The translations under genes and the position numbers were made by a program. A stretch of 64,000 bases of DNA, from contig CAJNAR010000146.1 in NCBI GenBank assembly GCA_905220665.1, positions 596,876 through 660,875 of the forward strand, in the 5' to 3' direction. The notes beneath the pieces are model-generated. The model did no database searches, was not told the origin of the DNA, and saw only the letters and a list, made by a program, of their open reading frames with translations. The stretch comes from Albugo candida. Lineage: Eukaryota > Oomycota > Peronosporomycetes > Albuginales > Albuginaceae. Shown here piece after piece: positions 22,917 through 34,608 of this stretch. Position 1 is the first letter of the stretch. The number at the start of each line of letters is the position of its first letter.

Positions 22917-25025
22917 ATGCAAGCACCGCGAGCGGCAGTTGTAGCTCCGCGCAAGAAATCGTTAGCTGGGATCATCCAGCATGGATTAAGACTGTCACCG
23001 AGGAAATCTCGACGTGATGATGTCGTGCACCAAATTAGCTCACATCGATCGCTAGAGTGCGCCCCGCAAGCACAAGGAGCACAGTCCCTTGCAATGGTGG
23101 AAGTGAATGGGGAAGCTTTCCCATCGTCGCCTTCGCAGATTCGATCGCCCACTTTATCTGGCGAAACTGATCCCACATTGTCGTCGTGGAAACAGGTCAC
23201 CTCTCCAAGCTCTGCTTCCACGCAATTCGAGATGCGAGGTATCTCGATCATGTCGTTCCCAATCAAGCAGCTTGTATCAAAGGAGAAACGCCGATTTGAA
23301 GAAGACGGATTCAATTTAGATTTGACTTATGTGACCGATCGTTTGATTGCATTCGGATATCCGGCAGAAAGTTTCGAAGGAATATATCGCAATCATTACA
23401 AAGACGTTTACAACTTTTTTGAAAAACGGCACGGTGACAAGTACAAAATTTATAATCTCTGCTCAGAACGCAATTATGACAAAGTGAAGTTTCATTACCG
23501 CGTTGCAGAATATCCATTTGACGATCATTGCCCTCCACCTTTAGCACTGCTGTTAGCGTTTTGTCAAGACGTTGATCAATGGCTCACGCAAGACCCAGAA
23601 AATGTTGCTGCTGTACATTGTAAGGCTGGAAAAGGACGCACAGGTGTTATGATGTGCTCCTTTCTCTTATACAAGGGAATTTGGAAGACACCTCATGGAG
23701 CACTCACGCATTTTGCGGCCGCACGATCTTTGAAGCGGGAAGGGGTCACGATTCCCAGTCAAAGACGTTTTGTTGCATATTTCGCTGCAATGTGTCGAGG
23801 AATGTATCAACAGCGGGATCTGAACGTTGAGTACGGTTCACTTGACTTTCAAGGTGGTGATGAGCTTGAGCAAAGGGAGCATTCTATGTCACTGGAAGAC
23901 TATCACCAATCTTGGGAAGCTATGGTTGGCGGAAAGCGCTCCCCTCTATCTCGTATCACACCGATTTTGCCATCACCGAAACCACTCGTCTTGGTCATGA
24001 TAACCATTGATGGGGTCTATAAAAGTCGGCCCATTGATCCTCGTATTCGTATCAGATGCTGCACGCTCGAAGGAATGCGAATTCAGTCATCTCGCCGCTT
24101 TAGCACAAAGTTAGTCAATCCAGAAATGCGCTATGATCTTCCTTGTCTCTTCACGACAGCACAAGCTGAAGATAGCAATCTACTTTCTTCAGGCACCAAT
24201 ACCAAGAAATTGACTGCCAGTCCCAGACCATACATGCTTCGTCAAGGTTTCTCGATACCCCCTAAAGATTGGCCTTCTTCAGCACCCACAACACCCAGGA
24301 GATCGGATGCTTCTCCTTATATCAACTCTGTACCAAAACAAGGAGATAAGAAGCCTTCTTTTTTTTCTGGTACTCAGCAACCCACAGAACCCTATCAAGC
24401 AGCCCATTCCGCTTCTGTAGTCTCCATGTCAATGAAATGTAAGCGTCTACTTGTATGTGGAGAGAGCAAGTTTTCGTTACACCATCGCTCCGGGAAATCG
24501 TTTGGGCAGTTTTGGATACACACGTCATTTATCAATCACAGTACGCTGAAATTGAGATTGAATAAACATGAAATCGACGAGATCGCTAGGGATATCAAGA
24601 AGGGCCATCGTAAGTATTCGTCCGCATTCAGCATCACACTACATTTTGAAGAAGCGACGGACACAGATAAAGAAAAGATGAAACTTTTAGCAGATAACTT
24701 GACCGAGTTGAAGAACATGACTGCAGACCGATCGACAATGCACAAGCAACGTGAATCGATTGCTGTAGCTTCATCCTTGGAGAATGTAGACACACGATTG
24801 CGTTCAAAATCAGAACAACTGGTGTCTACGGGAGAGGTAAGGGATCCTCCACCAGTAGCAGACAAATTGGACAAATGCGAGGATAGTTTAGACAAAAAGA
24901 GCTCAAATCAAACGTGGAAGTTTTTCAGGTTCCGTAGACGGGAACTAAAAAGCGATCTTGTCAGGGCGGAAGAAATACTGCAATGCGATCATATCGTGGA
25001 GCAGGTACTAAAACATCAGGAATAA
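22917..25025 (+). CDS. PTEN: PTEN-type phosphoinositide 3-phosphatase
   Basis: An intronless 702-residue frame with a ~130-residue low-complexity N-terminus. The PTEN phosphatase domain follows (LDLTYVTDRLIAFGYPAES, YNLCSERNYD, RVAEYPFDDHCPP). The active-site loop is HCKAGKGRTG with Cys235 and Arg241, identical to the animal PTEN signature including the two lysines that favour PI(3,4,5)P3. A C2 domain continues from PLVLVMITIDGV to GQFWIHTSFI and SSAFSITLHFEE; it is split by a ~170-residue Ser/Pro-rich insert (about 24,080-24,430). The C-terminal tail is charged. The enzyme removes the 3-phosphate of PIP3 and so opposes PI3K signalling to AGC kinases. It sits on the same strand 136 bp after the methyltransferase gene. 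No residue of the catalytic loop is missing, so I expect an active enzyme. Confidence 0.95.
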   Translation: MQAPRAAVVAPRKKSLAGIIQHGLRLSPRKSRRDDVVHQISSHRSLECAPQAQGAQSLAMVEVNGEAFPSSPSQIRSPTLSGETDPTLSSWKQVTSPSSASTQFEMRGISIMSFPIKQLVSKEKRRFEEDGFNLDLTYVTDRLIAFGYPAESFEGIYRNHYKDVYNFFEKRHGDKYKIYNLCSERNYDKVKFHYRVAEYPFDDHCPPPLALLLAFCQDVDQWLTQDPENVAAVHCKAGKGRTGVMMCSFLLYKGIWKTPHGALTHFAAARSLKREGVTIPSQRRFVAYFAAMCRGMYQQRDLNVEYGSLDFQGGDELEQREHSMSLEDYHQSWEAMVGGKRSPLSRITPILPSPKPLVLVMITIDGVYKSRPIDPRIRIRCCTLEGMRIQSSRRFSTKLVNPEMRYDLPCLFTTAQAEDSNLLSSGTNTKKLTASPRPYMLRQGFSIPPKDWPSSAPTTPRRSDASPYINSVPKQGDKKPSFFSGTQQPTEPYQAAHSASVVSMSMKCKRLLVCGESKFSLHHRSGKSFGQFWIHTSFINHSTLKLRLNKHEIDEIARDIKKGHRKYSSAFSITLHFEEATDTDKEKMKLLADNLTELKNMTADRSTMHKQRESIAVASSLENVDTRLRSKSEQLVSTGEVRDPPPVADKLDKCEDSLDKKSSNQTWKFFRFRRRELKSDLVRAEEILQCDHIVEQVLKHQE

Positions 25026-25219
25026 GATTTCTTGACCACAAGAGGAGAGTGGCGGATCAGTAGCCTATCTACACGTATGCAAGATACTAGAAGATATAAA
25101 TTGCTGTAATATAAGGTACACGATGCTGTTGTGTTGGAGATAGCCTTTAATTCCATGACTTTTGCAGCAGCCTAATGCGAGGTACAGCACACTAAATAAT
25201 CAATTCCAATACCTCCATC

Positions 25220-27020
25220 ATGGAGCTACTCGAACTTTTGGTGCATTTTAATCGCACGCTTTGTATTTCAATTCCCTCTTCTCTAGCTACGACTAAATAT
25301 GTAAAATCATTCGTGGAAGAGAGAGAAGGCGTACCAGCTTACATGATTGAACTATATGTAAATGGGTACAAACTTGCCAATGATGCACATCTGCCTCCTC
25401 TTCCTTCCATTATACGAGCGCGTTTGTCAAGAGGATTGCTGGGAGGAAAAGGTGGATTTGGAGCAATGCTCCGAAGTATGGGCAAAGGATCTGGCTCCAA
25501 GTCGACAAGAGACTTTGGTGCGTGCCGAGACTTAAATGGCCGTCGCTTGCGGCATGTTAACCAAGAGTTGGCCATACAAAAGTGGAAAGAAGAAGAAGAT
25601 ATCAGAGAACAACACAAAAATCTTGGAATCTCAGAAAGAGAGCTTTTAGAGGAAGACACGCCCAGCGGGATCCCCGGGTGGTATCTCCCGACGCCGTCCT
25701 GGAGTGAAGGAATCAAAAAATCACACATGAAGCGACAACGAAACACAAAAATGTGTCAAAACTGGGTCAAAGCACGTCTTGATGGAAAGGAACCACCGAA
25801 GGATGCACCGAGATGGTGGGGCTGTCCCCGGGGGCGACAATGTGATTTCGCTCATGGAGAAGAAGAGCTTCGTGGCATACAGTTGACAGAACACAAGAGG
25901 GTTAAGAAAGAAGAAAAAGATCGTGAGAAACAATGCAAGTTACGTCGATACATTGAGTACGAAAAGGACATGAGAAATGACTTAGATGATGCTATACAGC
26001 AAGGTTTATTACGCCGTGGAAAGGCTAATGGAAGAAAAAACAAGCAAGAATCGAGTAGCACTTATGATGTTGATAGAGTGCTGAACGATAGAACACCGTG
26101 GCTTGAATCTGTCGATGATAGTCTTTCTCTGACGTTTCGTTATGGTCTCTGTGAGGTTCGAGGCACAAGTAACTTTGGTACAGCAACTGCATCATCGTAC
26201 TCCTATAAAGATGGTAAATGGTACTACGAAGTCAAACTGATCACTGACGGTGTAATCCAAGTTGGCTGGGCTGGTGACTCATTTCACACCGACTCGGAAG
26301 ATGGTGATGGAGTTGGAGACCATGTGCGATCTTGGGCTTACGATGGATGTAGGATGCTGAAATGGACTGATGGTAAAGATAAGGAATATGGGCAACATTG
26401 GGATGCTGGGGATATTATTGGCTGCATGATTGATTTGGTGAAGGGATGCATTTGTTATACAAAAAATGGAAAGTCCTTGGGTGTGGCTTTTGAGAAAATT
26501 CACAAAGCTGGAGCAAATGAAATGATATACCCGGCTGTGAGTGCTGAAGATAAACAAATATTATTGATGAATATTGGAGGCCAGCCAATGCAATTTCTTC
26601 CTGACGGATACTTTCCAGTGCAAAGAAGCGTACAGATTTCTCAAAACATCGAGGATAGTTCGCTCCACGATACTATATCATTTCCAACTAAATCAGATAT
26701 GCAACAACAGGGAGATAAAAGTATGGGCAAAATAGATGCAACATCAGTTGCAGCAAAGGAAGATTTTGTAGACTGGAGCAAATATAGCACTGCCAAACAT
26801 CTGGAACAATTAGGTCTCGAAAGACTCAAGGATATATTAAGAAGACGTGGGCTCAAATGCGGGTCGGTTGTATTTTTTCTTCATCGATGAGCTCTATACT
26901 AATGTGCATGTGTATCGTAGAGGAAACTTGGAGCAGAGAGCAGCACGGCTGTTCAGCACGAAGAATAAAAAATGGGACGATATAGACGCAAAGATCAAGG
27001 CAACAGATTCTGGGAAATAG
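25220..27020 (+). CDS. SDE2: SDE2 family protein with CCCH finger and SPRY domain
   Basis: Exon 1 is 25220-26862 and exon 2 is 26921-27020. The 58-nt intron has a weak GTCGGT donor, a TACTAAT branch site and a CGTAG acceptor; the product is 580 residues. The N-terminus is an SDE2 ubiquitin-like fold of 76 residues ending GG, followed by the conserved KGGFGAMLRSMG: the site where family members are cleaved by deubiquitinases, here G76|K77. ACRDLNGRRLRHVN follows, as in the family. Next is a CCCH finger (CPRGRQCDFAH with an upstream Cys), then a SPRY domain (KWYYEVKLITDGVIQVGWAG, CYTKNGKSLGVAF). The spliced C-terminus LKCGGNLEQRAARLF is the SDE2 SAP-like end. SDE2 acts in splicing and genome stability in yeast and human. 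The middle CCCH and SPRY domains are not part of the human protein as I know it. Confidence 0.88.
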
Positions 27021-28071
27021 GAGAATTAGAGAATTGTATTTTACATGCCTGGTCAAAGATCATTGACAGTTATTCATCAAAATTCTTTTGAGAGTTCGTG
27101 CGGTATACCACAAGGCGTTATTGCTAGGAACTAGCGCTCATCACTCGAAGCACTCCATTACAACTGTAGGAGTGATCCAAATCTGACCACTGGTATGAAA
27201 GATCGACGTAGTCAATTTGATGATCAATTCACAAACACGGTCGATTCTTGCATTCCCCAAATGTTGTCGATAAGATTAAAGTCTTGAATGCTACTGACCA
27301 GATCTTATCTTTGAGCCGCAAATCGTCGTCTTCACGAGAACAAAGCTTTTCAGTTTTGCAAGAAGACAAATCCGGCTTGATGTACAAGGAACGCATTACG
27401 TATTTGGGTGTACATGTGATAAATGGCCGACTATCGTCCCTCCGGCCATGTTATTTGTTGGCCATTATGAATGATGCCACATGCTAATCCGATTATAACT
27501 GAGCCACCACCACTATGTCAATCTACTTGAGGAGGTCTCTTTCTCGAGCCATCGTGATCAAGCGTCGCACTCAGGACAGCCCCTTTTAGGCAGCCCCACA
27601 GCGGTGTTGGCTTCATGACACACGATCCTTCTCAACGTATAAGAGGATCTAAGCGGGTGCGATACTATTTGTTGCAAGTCTCTTGTTGCGCATGGTAATT
27701 GATGGATACGATCTGGCTGGATTGGCTTGACTGAATGATTTTGTTTTACAAGGGAGCTTTCTGTTCACAGAAGTAGCCGTAGAAGCCTCGGAACTTCTCT
27801 GAAAGTCATCCTCATAATTTCGTACAAGGACTGGTCAGGAAATCAAGCTGCGAACTGACGTTTGCAAGCTTCCATGTGCCGGAATACGCATCTCCGTAGG
27901 TAGGAAGTTGAGGACGTCTTATAGTTTACACAAAGAGTCGTAGAAATACAGCAGCGTGATATAGGCGCATTGTGGGGCCCCGAATTTGCCTTGAACCCAA
28001 CAAGTTCTTTGTGAGTGTGATCTTTTTGAGACTACGCGGTGCAACGCGACCGCTTCGACATATAAGGTCAA
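27021..28071. other. Gene-free stretch before the copia relic
   Basis: About 1.05 kb. The 79-codon frame at 27,248-27,487 has no domain I recognise and could be eroded element sequence. No RNA gene or strong repeat was seen. Confidence 0.4.
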
Positions 28072-29997
28072 GCATGTCGTCATCTTTAGACTCGGATGGC
28101 GACGAAGAAAGCGTGAAGACTTTACAATTGTATCAGTGGGAACTCTCATATGCTGAAACTGGGGCGACTAGAGTTTTCAAAGTAGACCATGACCAATGCG
28201 TTTGTGGAAAGCTTATTCGAACAGAATCCTACTGGCAAAAAAGGTCTGAAGATGAGCTGAAGGATAAGATAATCCAAGGCTCGATTTCCACGAAGCTTGC
28301 GAAGCAAGTGATGATGAAAAGTACTGGCATTGAGTTGCGAGGTGAAATGATATTGTCTTGAAGAATAAGACTGAACCGGCTGTGACTGTGAAAATGTTGT
28401 ATTGCTAATGGCGCGAGGTACACAGAACTCACCTAAGGGGAATGGGAAACGTACGGAGCTCTCATTACAATATCATAATCAACTTGTAGATTTGGGCTGA
28501 CCCGTGAATCGATCGCATGTTGTGAAGTCTTAGACTGAAAAATTCAAGATTTTGGTAACAGGCAACTCAAGAAAAGCCGGAGTATGCAGAACACGGCACC
28601 AGCTATCAGAGCGGTGTATGTATTGTAGTGGAGATCGTTTCAAGCGTGATTGTTTGGACATATTGTCATGATACGGATGGCGAGCGAAGAACACATAGAA
28701 ACGTGAAATTATGTTGGAAGAAATCCCCACGCTAGTCAATGAAGGATCTGAACCTTGTCGATGGTACTTTGACTCGGGATCAAATGCACCATTACAGCGT
28801 GCAAAAAGAATTCAAATATTATGAATTATGTAATGACAGCGACGGGAAGCGGTTATCAGAGTCTGCGTGACATCATGATGTACGAAAGATGGCGCAGAAA
28901 TAATTATGTTAGAAGGAGGAAGTCAATCAGAGAATTGCAGATCGGCGTCCAGCAATGAAAGTATAGGACAGGGCTTAGGCTAAAAATTTTCCTTTCACTC
29001 AGCCCTGTTCATCACAGAGCCTGACAATTTCGGGGCTCGTGACGGTGCTGATACCTAAGCAGAAGAATTTGAACCTATTTTTTATTGAAGTGATGATTGT
29101 CGAGCAAATTGTAGCTGTGCTGATCGAAGACGTGTTGTACGCCCCAGCAGCTAGCTGCAATCTTTTCTAACCTATTATCGCGCCTGGCCAAGGCCTCCAA
29201 AAGACGTGCAACAATGCGCGTTTGTTTGAAGTGATGAAGGACGAGGCAGGTGTGATCCGAACACCACACAAAAAGAACTTATGATGCTCACTACTCATAA
29301 TATTGGCAGTGCTGGGAACAAGATAAGTAAAGGGAGAGGCAAGAAGCAAGTACTTGCTAGTCTTGCTGTTACGAAGGGTGTCCCATACATTGCTTTCTGG
29401 CACGAGGGACTTATTCGGCTGAGGGTTGGTCGTGCGATGGCTAAGGGCGTAATGCTCGAGAGCCGGGGAAGCATTGGCTACGTGGATTGTTACTTGGCAA
29501 GCAACTCAGAAAACACCTCACAAAGCTTATGACAAAGAGATGAAGAAACTCAAGGATGTTATTTTCGCGCACCTATTTATCCTGGACAAATAAGTGATTG
29601 CCATGTTATGCCATTCTCGTGGTCATGTACGGCTATCCGCACTACGTCAAGACATTCTGTTTGAATTCTTGGACCGAAGGCGAGTAAATGAACGCATGAA
29701 AGTTATATGAAGTGAACAGAGCGACAATGTGCCCATGAAGTCAACCAAAACAAATATTCGTGATTCCGATGAAGGTAATATACCCCAAGGTTATTTGTGC
29801 ACCACGTTCTGACCGATAAAGGGAAAGAGATGTTGCCAATACTAGATGGGATCACTAAATATGTCGTATCGTCCACGACGTTACGGCTAATAAACTTATC
29901 TGAAGCTTCTTCTGAACAGGAACAAGTGAAGTATAATCGGCTCGATTATGATATTTCACTGGTTTCGATCTTTCTGGTGTTACTTACAGGAGACTGA
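28072..29997 (+). mobile_element. Decayed Ty1/copia-type retrotransposon (relic A)
   Basis: Fragments on the plus strand occur in the copia order gag - zinc knuckle - protease - gag_pre-integrase, interrupted by stops and frame changes. They are a gag-like stretch near 28,072-28,361 (YWQKRSEDELKDKIIQGSIS); a broken zinc knuckle near 28,615-28,655 (CMYCSGDRFKRDC, with spacing shortened and the His lost); a protease-type active-site segment near 28,759 (RWYFDSGSNA); a conserved EDVLYAPAASCNLFS near 29,130; and a GAG_pre-integrase-like FWHEGLIRLRVGRAMAKGVM near 29,395. Integrase, reverse transcriptase and RNase H are absent or unrecognisable here, and I saw no LTR pair. This is an old, non-functional copy. 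Boundaries are approximate. Confidence 0.7.
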
Positions 29998-32976
29998 ACG
30001 AGCGTGGTAAGTAGTAGAACTATTGACCAATTCTAGTGTCACCAAAGTTGTAACAACTCTACCATTCCAATGAGAATGAGTTTTTGCTCGGTAGATGAGA
30101 GCTCATCATCCGATGAAACCCTCATATTCATGGAATTCATATCGATAGATTCATCATAGTATTGCATGTAACGAGCGAACACTGATAGTGTTGAAGCCCT
30201 TCCCAATAGTACTCTGGGAAGTAGGGTCGTAAGCATTTATTTGTTGAAGATATCTTCGCACAAGAACGCCGTTGCAGGCTGCATGTATGCTTGACGACTT
30301 ACCATTAGTGTCAAAAGAGGGAATTGTTGATGCGACAAATCCCCACAATCGGACCTGCATGGTGTTATTGTAGTCGAATGATTGAGCCTTAGTCGTGGAC
30401 TCGGCGGAATTCGCGAATAAATGTGAATCCGGATCCCACTTCGTTTCTTTCGATATATTTCTTCAGAAAATTTTTCTTGAACGGATTTGAGCATTTGCGT
30501 TGGCATTCTTTCTACGGCATGCGAGCGATAGGCTCGTTAAATTTTCTTAGGGTTTGCTGTGAGAAAAACAGCTTGGTCCTAATGTGAATAATAAGCTGCC
30601 CTTGATTTTCCTTGAAAGGTACAATTCATGGAAGCTCTAAATTGACCAAAGATAAAAAAGAGGCTCATCCGCATCGAAAAAAAGGATTTATTGTTGTGTC
30701 ATTGGTTAGAGAATTTTTGAGACGATTTCTGCAGTGAATGTCGGTAGAAATTGTCGGTCGTCGAACTAATGAACGAGTTCTTGAAGGTAGGGGGCTTTAG
30801 GATGATAAAGGAAGGAGAGAATCTCCTTAAAGAAGTTGAATTCAGATTGATATGCTGAATGATGATTTCCCGACGCCTTTCACGATTAAGCATCTCTGGC
30901 TGCTTTCTTTATCGCCACTATCGATGATGGTTCAACTTGATTGTGACCCGGTAATCATGGTATACGATTACTGGCTTTACAAGCACGCTCATAGCTACAT
31001 TTTGCTCTTCCGGTAAATAGGTCTGATTTGGATTTCTCGGCTCTATCAGAGGTTTTCTCACAACGTTACCTCTTCCCGTCTCAAGAATTACAGTCAGGCA
31101 AAAATTCTAGAAGTTGAGATCAGTCCACTAGATGGTATAATCATTTGAGCTCAGCCTTGAAATATGATGTTCAAATAGATCAACGGGCGAACTAAGTTTT
31201 CGCATTTAACGGAATGATGACCAGGACTTGCCATTGCAATTATAATCAAGAATGCTCGTGCGGCTGCATCAAGTCTATGCAATAATTCTAGCTCTCGCTT
31301 TCTCCTAACTGTCTTTTTGACCTAATTGAGTTTTTCCTGGCTACTGCAAGTTTACCGGACACCTTTTTCATACGGCGCGGTCTTGTGCGAGTATCCATAA
31401 CGTACACAGATTTTTTTTGCTTCAAATCCTCGCGTGCGAGTCGTAATTCGATGTCGCAGATTCTTGAGAGACAGGTATCTGATCGATGCAAAAGGGTGTT
31501 CTCGATCTCAATTAATAGGACATACACATTCCATACAACTTCGCTCCAAATTATTCTTGCATGATCTCATGTTTTGAGTCTTGGGAATCCTGTCAGAACT
31601 GCTGCTCAGATTGAAGGGTAATGAACTCAAGAGTTCGAGTTGGGCCTTTCATAAAGATCTCGTGCAGCATTATGCATCAGAAATGCAAGCACATTTATTA
31701 CAAGAAACAGCAGTCATACTTCGTCCTATGAAGACAGCTATTATTATAGTCGCTGCTGAAAGCGGTACTCTTGAACTTGTTTCGCAATGGCTTTCGCTCC
31801 TTGATTTTTATTCCTGACAAATCTTTGTATTCAATAATGTCACGGATATTCCATCGTTACAATCCAAATTCAACAATAAAAATGAGGTTTTGATTCTCTA
31901 GTCGGGAACATATGGCAAAGCTATGTTAGTTGGTTGATTTGCTGAATGGCAATCCAAGTGTATTCTATATTCATGGAGGAGAGTTGCTAAAGTGCTTCCT
32001 AAGGATTGCTTGATGAGATTTCTAAGAGATGTGAATGCATCAACTGAACGATGATGGATCATAGGCAGTTTATTTGTCGAGTCAAGATCAAATTTAGCAT
32101 TGGTAATGAGAAAACACAACCCGACTGAATTTGAGCTAGTGCAGAAGAAAACTTTAATTACATCAACGCAAATAATCTGCACGATTGCATCTCTCGCTTT
32201 TCTTTCTTGCAGCTTTGATGCTTCTTCGATTATTCTAGTGAGACAATCATTTGAGGAGTATAGCTCTCTCTTTGGAAATTTGATTTGTCTACATGATCGC
32301 CCCAAATCACATGGAATTCCCATGGATCAGATAGACAAGAGTACAGGTAAGATTATGATGTAGCTGCCAAAAAACCTTTTCCAAAAAAGACTGACAGCAT
32401 CGGGTAGCAGAAATGTAGGACCAAGGTGTAGACGACCAGATAAAATAGGTGATGAGATGACACAAATATAATATCAGCAATCGTAACATGAGTTCGCGAG
32501 TCTAAGACTTTCACGTCGAACTTCAGAATGACTAAGAATAATTTTTCTATACTTGTGCGCATGTGGTTTGTTGGGTGTCACGGACCTAGAATGTTAGGCC
32601 TTGTTGCTGAATATCCAAAGTGCCAAGAGTCAGATGAGAAGATGACACAGAAGAGTATTTGGGAGCAGAGTCTTCTTTCTCGTTCGATGACCCTTGTGTC
32701 TAGACTTATCGCATGGTTACCTCAAGATCTAACACTTCCCCCCCGTTTGTGCGTCATCTTCCTGTGATTTAAATTCCTCTTTGACATCTGCTTCGTTAGT
32801 GTATACATCCATTACGACCAAGCCATGTGCCTCCAACTGAATGTAGTGCTGGTTCAAATCGATAAACATGTTCGATTTTTACCTTTCCTCACATCATAAC
32901 GAAGTCGAAAAAGCCAGATCATGCTGCATGCGTCAACAAAGACAGGGATTATCATCAGAAAAAAGGACCATGGGCG
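29998..32976. other. Gene-poor stretch with isolated open frames
   Basis: About 3 kb without a gene I can name. The longest frame is 141 codons on the minus strand (31,898-32,323). On the plus strand an exon-like segment at about 32,208-32,346 is bounded by a pyrimidine-rich CAG and a canonical ACAG|GTAAG donor, overlapping that minus frame. A basic 79-codon minus frame lies at 31,288-31,527. None could be joined into a convincing gene. Nothing resembles a tRNA. Confidence 0.4.
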
Positions 32977-33324
32977 TTACTCTTCCTTGGCTCGTCTTAT
33001 ATCGGGCTCAGAGTGCCGCCAAAGCTTATAAATGTGCTGTACAGCAACAATCGACTCCAGCAATTGTGATTTTGCTCTGATCAATTTCTGTGAACGCTGT
33101 ATCCGTCTATAGGCCGCACTAGTGGCGAAGGATCAGTACTCAGCTATAACCCCATACCGTCTTTTAACACATAAAATATAAATACGATTCAAAGCGTACA
33201 AAATGTGCAACTCATTGAAATAGGGATAGAATGTATCAAACAAAACATTGACGATCTCTCGCACCCTTGCATAAGAATTGGGAGTGGGACTCTCGAGCTG
33301 ACTGTCGAGTTCAATACGACGCAT
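32977..33324 (-). CDS. Possible small two-exon gene, unknown function
   Basis: Exons 33158-33324 and 32977-33106 join across a 51-nt intron (CG|GTATGG donor, TACTGAT branch-like site, CTATAG acceptor) to a 98-residue product. The frame closes exactly. The protein is helix-rich and basic; its C-terminal half (SIVAVQHIYKLWRHSEPD) has an IQ-motif-like look but lacks the full consensus. I do not recognise the family. The splice signals and codon pattern favour a real gene or a conserved exon pair of a larger eroded gene; a further donor-like GAGTAACG overlaps the stop, so the gene could continue. Treat it as hypothetical. Confidence 0.4.
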
Positions 33325-34134
33325 TCAATTTCTGAAATGTAAAAACTAATACTTGATAAATCTCGGGGATTATATACTCATAATGCGACGTCATTCTAGT
33401 TCACCAATACTGCTATAGCTCTCATGATACAGTTTTCTTCCTCCATTGCCCTCTCGATAAGGTGGCTTCTTGTTTGCAGTTAAATTCGATCTTGCTGCTG
33501 GAAAAGCACCTCATAGGCCTTTCAGCCGCAAGACAATTTCTAATAAGCTGACATCTCCAACGAATTTTGTGCTAATGCAGCCGCGAAGAGTCAAGTCAGC
33601 TAAGTCTTTCAAGTATCACGATTACAAAAAAGCATCAACTCTTCTAGATGACCCTAATCATTCTGTGGTGTCACATTTGACGCTAGTTCGATAGCTTTTG
33701 CAGGAAAATTATGAGAAAACGCTCATGCTGTGACTCACTCGAAACGCGGCGGTCTACATTAATGCACATTATCTCCTTGGCTAATCTCTTTGACTAGCAT
33801 AATAGTGGTCATTCATCAGAAGCCATCGATCCTTGATATAGCAATAGTGTCTCAGATGGGATCAGATCGCTTTTGAGGTTTAAGGGGCTCGAGTAGACTC
33901 ACTCTTGTGTATTTTAATTTCGATTATCTTGGTGGTGAACACATGTGTGCATCTTTCGCGTTGTATTGGTAGCCTTACGTAAGAAACTCAAGTTGTGACT
34001 AGATAGAGATGACTCATGCAAGTACTTTTGTAATAAAGACTTTATTACTGGTAGTATTACTGTGTGATGGTAATGTATATGGCTATGTGAACATGGTATA
34101 TTGATACGGAAGAAAGCTCTATGCTGAGCGTATC
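33325..34134. other. Intergenic, no gene recognised
   Basis: About 800 bp between the possible small gene and the 3' end of the HSF-type gene. A 74-codon plus-strand frame at 33,470-33,694 is basic but has no domain. Otherwise AT-rich sequence with no repeat or RNA signal. Confidence 0.4.
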
Positions 34135-34608
34135 TCATAATTTGACACCATACATGATATCAGAGGTTTGTATCTCATTACCTTTGGTTGGATTAAGCAA
34201 AGGCGAAAGATTTAGTAATTGGTCCAACTCTTCTTCTGTAAGAGTTGATAGGAGCTCGTCGTCATCTTTTTCACATCCGAAGCTTTCCATGGAAGGTTTC
34301 ATTCCAAATATATACAAAGTCAATTCTCCTGGCTCGCATCGACGCAGGGTATCATGACTGAAAGTGCACACATTTGCTCTTGTTTTCGTCCACTTTCGAA
34401 AACCGAAATTATTAAGCTGGCGTTGGAAACTGGAAAAGTTGTTATGCTTGAAATACTTGGAAAGAATTTCTTTCTCCAATCTTGTAATGTCGTATATTTG
34501 GAAGAAATGCCCATCGGATGACCACGAGATTATATTTGGATCCTCAGTTGCCAACATTCGGTAAAGAGCTTTCAGGAATTTGGGAACTTTGATGGGCTTC
34601 ATTGACAT
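34135..34608 (-). CDS. Short HSF-type DNA-binding protein
   Basis: A 157-residue intronless protein starting at ATG 34608. Residues ~7-95 are a complete HSF-type winged-helix domain: VPKFLKALYRMLATEDPNII, then the wing and recognition region KYFKHNNFSSFQRQLNNFGF, which carries the family's FxSFxRQLNxYGF signature with Phe for Tyr, then FRKW. After it comes only an acidic ~60-residue tail (EKDDDELLSTLTEEELDQLL). I see no heptad-repeat trimerisation region or second hydrophobic repeat, unlike canonical heat-shock factors. Oomycetes have expanded HSF-type families, so this is most likely a stand-alone DNA-binding regulator. The acidic tail may act as a short activation segment (inference). It is isolated from other genes by 0.7-0.8 kb on each side. 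Confidence 0.88.
   Translation of the reverse strand: MSMKPIKVPKFLKALYRMLATEDPNIISWSSDGHFFQIYDITRLEKEILSKYFKHNNFSSFQRQLNNFGFRKWTKTRANVCTFSHDTLRRCEPGELTLYIFGMKPSMESFGCEKDDDELLSTLTEEELDQLLNLSPLLNPTKGNEIQTSDIMYGVKL

Noticed and set aside
28072..28361. Reading the frame here as an independent 90-130 codon gene
   Set aside because: Its composition and the following broken zinc knuckle and DSGSNA protease site fit the gag part of a copia relic better.
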